Positions 63,771 through 64,000 of a stretch of 64,000 bases of DNA are shown here, piece by piece (within the stretch, counting starts at the first letter, position 1; every line of letters starts with the position of its first letter). The stretch covers positions 496,001 to 560,000 of the forward strand of contig JBJKZD010000009.1 in NCBI GenBank assembly GCA_045560765.1, given 5' to 3'. The position numbers and the translations under genes were made by a program. Below the pieces are notes generated by a model, which worked only from the letters and a program-made list of their open reading frames with translations, had not been told where the DNA came from and did no database searches. The stretch comes from UBA9926 sp913064795 (GTDB taxonomy: Bacteria; Pseudomonadota; Gammaproteobacteria; Pseudomonadales; Azotimanducaceae).

Positions 63771-64000
63771 ATGACTGACATCACCCGGGAAGATCTTCCA
63801 TCAGGAATTACGATCCTCAGCCTTAATCGGCCCGAAGCACTCAATGCGCTCAGCCCCAATCTCTTTGTCGAACTTCGAGCTGAAATCGATCAAATTGCAT
63901 CGGCAACTGATTCCGTGGGCTGTGTGATTTTGCGAGGTGAAGGCCGGTCTTTTTCAGCCGGCAACGATCTCAAAGCAATTCAATCTGGCGAAAGAGCGCC
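63771..64000 (+). CDS. enoyl-CoA hydratase/isomerase family protein, partial (3' end outside window)
   Basis: The first 76 codons are present. ILSLNRPEALNALSPNLFVEL and LRGEGRSFSAGNDLKAI are the crotonase-fold opening and oxyanion-hole region. AAAAGGA lies about nine bases before the ATG. The catalytic Glu residues lie beyond the edge. It probably adds water to an enoyl-CoA. Confidence 0.9.
   Translation, partial: MTDITREDLPSGITILSLNRPEALNALSPNLFVELRAEIDQIASATDSVGCVILRGEGRSFSAGNDLKAIQSGERA

Noticed and set aside
1..64000. tRNA-Sec, tRNA, rRNA or mobile-element genes
   Set aside because: None was recognised by eye on either strand. A covariance-model scan would be needed to exclude small RNAs.

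Overview
The window looks like part of the chromosome of a free-living aerobic gammaproteobacterium, probably marine. That is inferred from gene content: an RpoE-ChrR singlet-oxygen regulon with photolyase, a long-form isocitrate lyase, PpnN, SlyD, a GPH-type MFS carrier, and many acyl-CoA dehydrogenases, phytanoyl-CoA dioxygenases, GMC oxidoreductases and LLM-type flavin enzymes. No rRNA, tRNA, transposase, integrase, phage gene or CRISPR array was seen. The species cannot be fixed from the sequence alone. Both ends cut genes: an MttB-family methyltransferase at the left and an enoyl-CoA hydratase at the right.

Layout. 1-9.3 kb: MttB-like methyltransferase (partial), a metal-dependent amidohydrolase with a kinase-like phosphotransferase, a UGA-containing redoxin fused to a membrane tail, an extended SDR, an NADPH-dependent MDR reductase and a PAF-acetylhydrolase-like esterase. 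9.4-13.2 kb: envelope genes (trypsin-like protease, DUF350, DUF4153) plus the remnant of an outer-membrane barrel. 13.3-17.3 kb: a catabolic operon of Baeyer-Villiger monooxygenase, esterase, SDR and RraA-like protein. 17.4-18.4 kb: a second UGA-containing redoxin and a probable carbonic-anhydrase remnant. 18.4-22.2 kb: a frameshifted beta-lactamase-fold hydrolase, an acyl-CoA dehydrogenase and an SDR. 22.4-27.8 kb: a photo-oxidative stress block (DUF3429, photolyase, DUF6482, folE, lipocalin, ECF sigma factor and ChrR). 27.8-38.6 kb: lipid and amine catabolism mixed with housekeeping genes (PhyH, two ACADs, RRM protein, SlyD, MFS carrier, LON-domain protein, LLM, SDR, aminotransferase). 38.8-49.8 kb: three secreted proteins of unknown function, CaiB, MDR, thiolase, PpnN, an exported YtcJ-type amidohydrolase and an APH-type kinase. 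49.8-52.4 kb: a repeat-rich region around an orphan regulator, then CoA-binding and rhodanese genes. 52.4-64 kb: LLM, hotdog protein, two GMC oxidoreductases, MOSC, isocitrate lyase, D-aminoacylase, two PhyH and enoyl-CoA hydratase.

Main point of interest. Two separate AhpC/Prx-like genes carry an in-frame UGA exactly where the family has the first cysteine of a W-C-P-x-C motif (W-UGA-P-P-C and W-UGA-P-Y-C). Each has a hairpin just downstream that could act as a bacterial SECIS. Both are best read as selenoproteins, and standard gene calling would truncate or split them. The first combines an unfamiliar N-terminal region, a redoxin domain and a C-terminal membrane tail.

A second theme is a set of intergenic tandem repeats with unit lengths of 14, 15, 16, 30 and 113 bp, three of them just upstream of or beside regulatory or envelope genes. 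A third is the compact RpoE-ChrR locus, with divergent promoter-like sites sharing ATTTGATCT.
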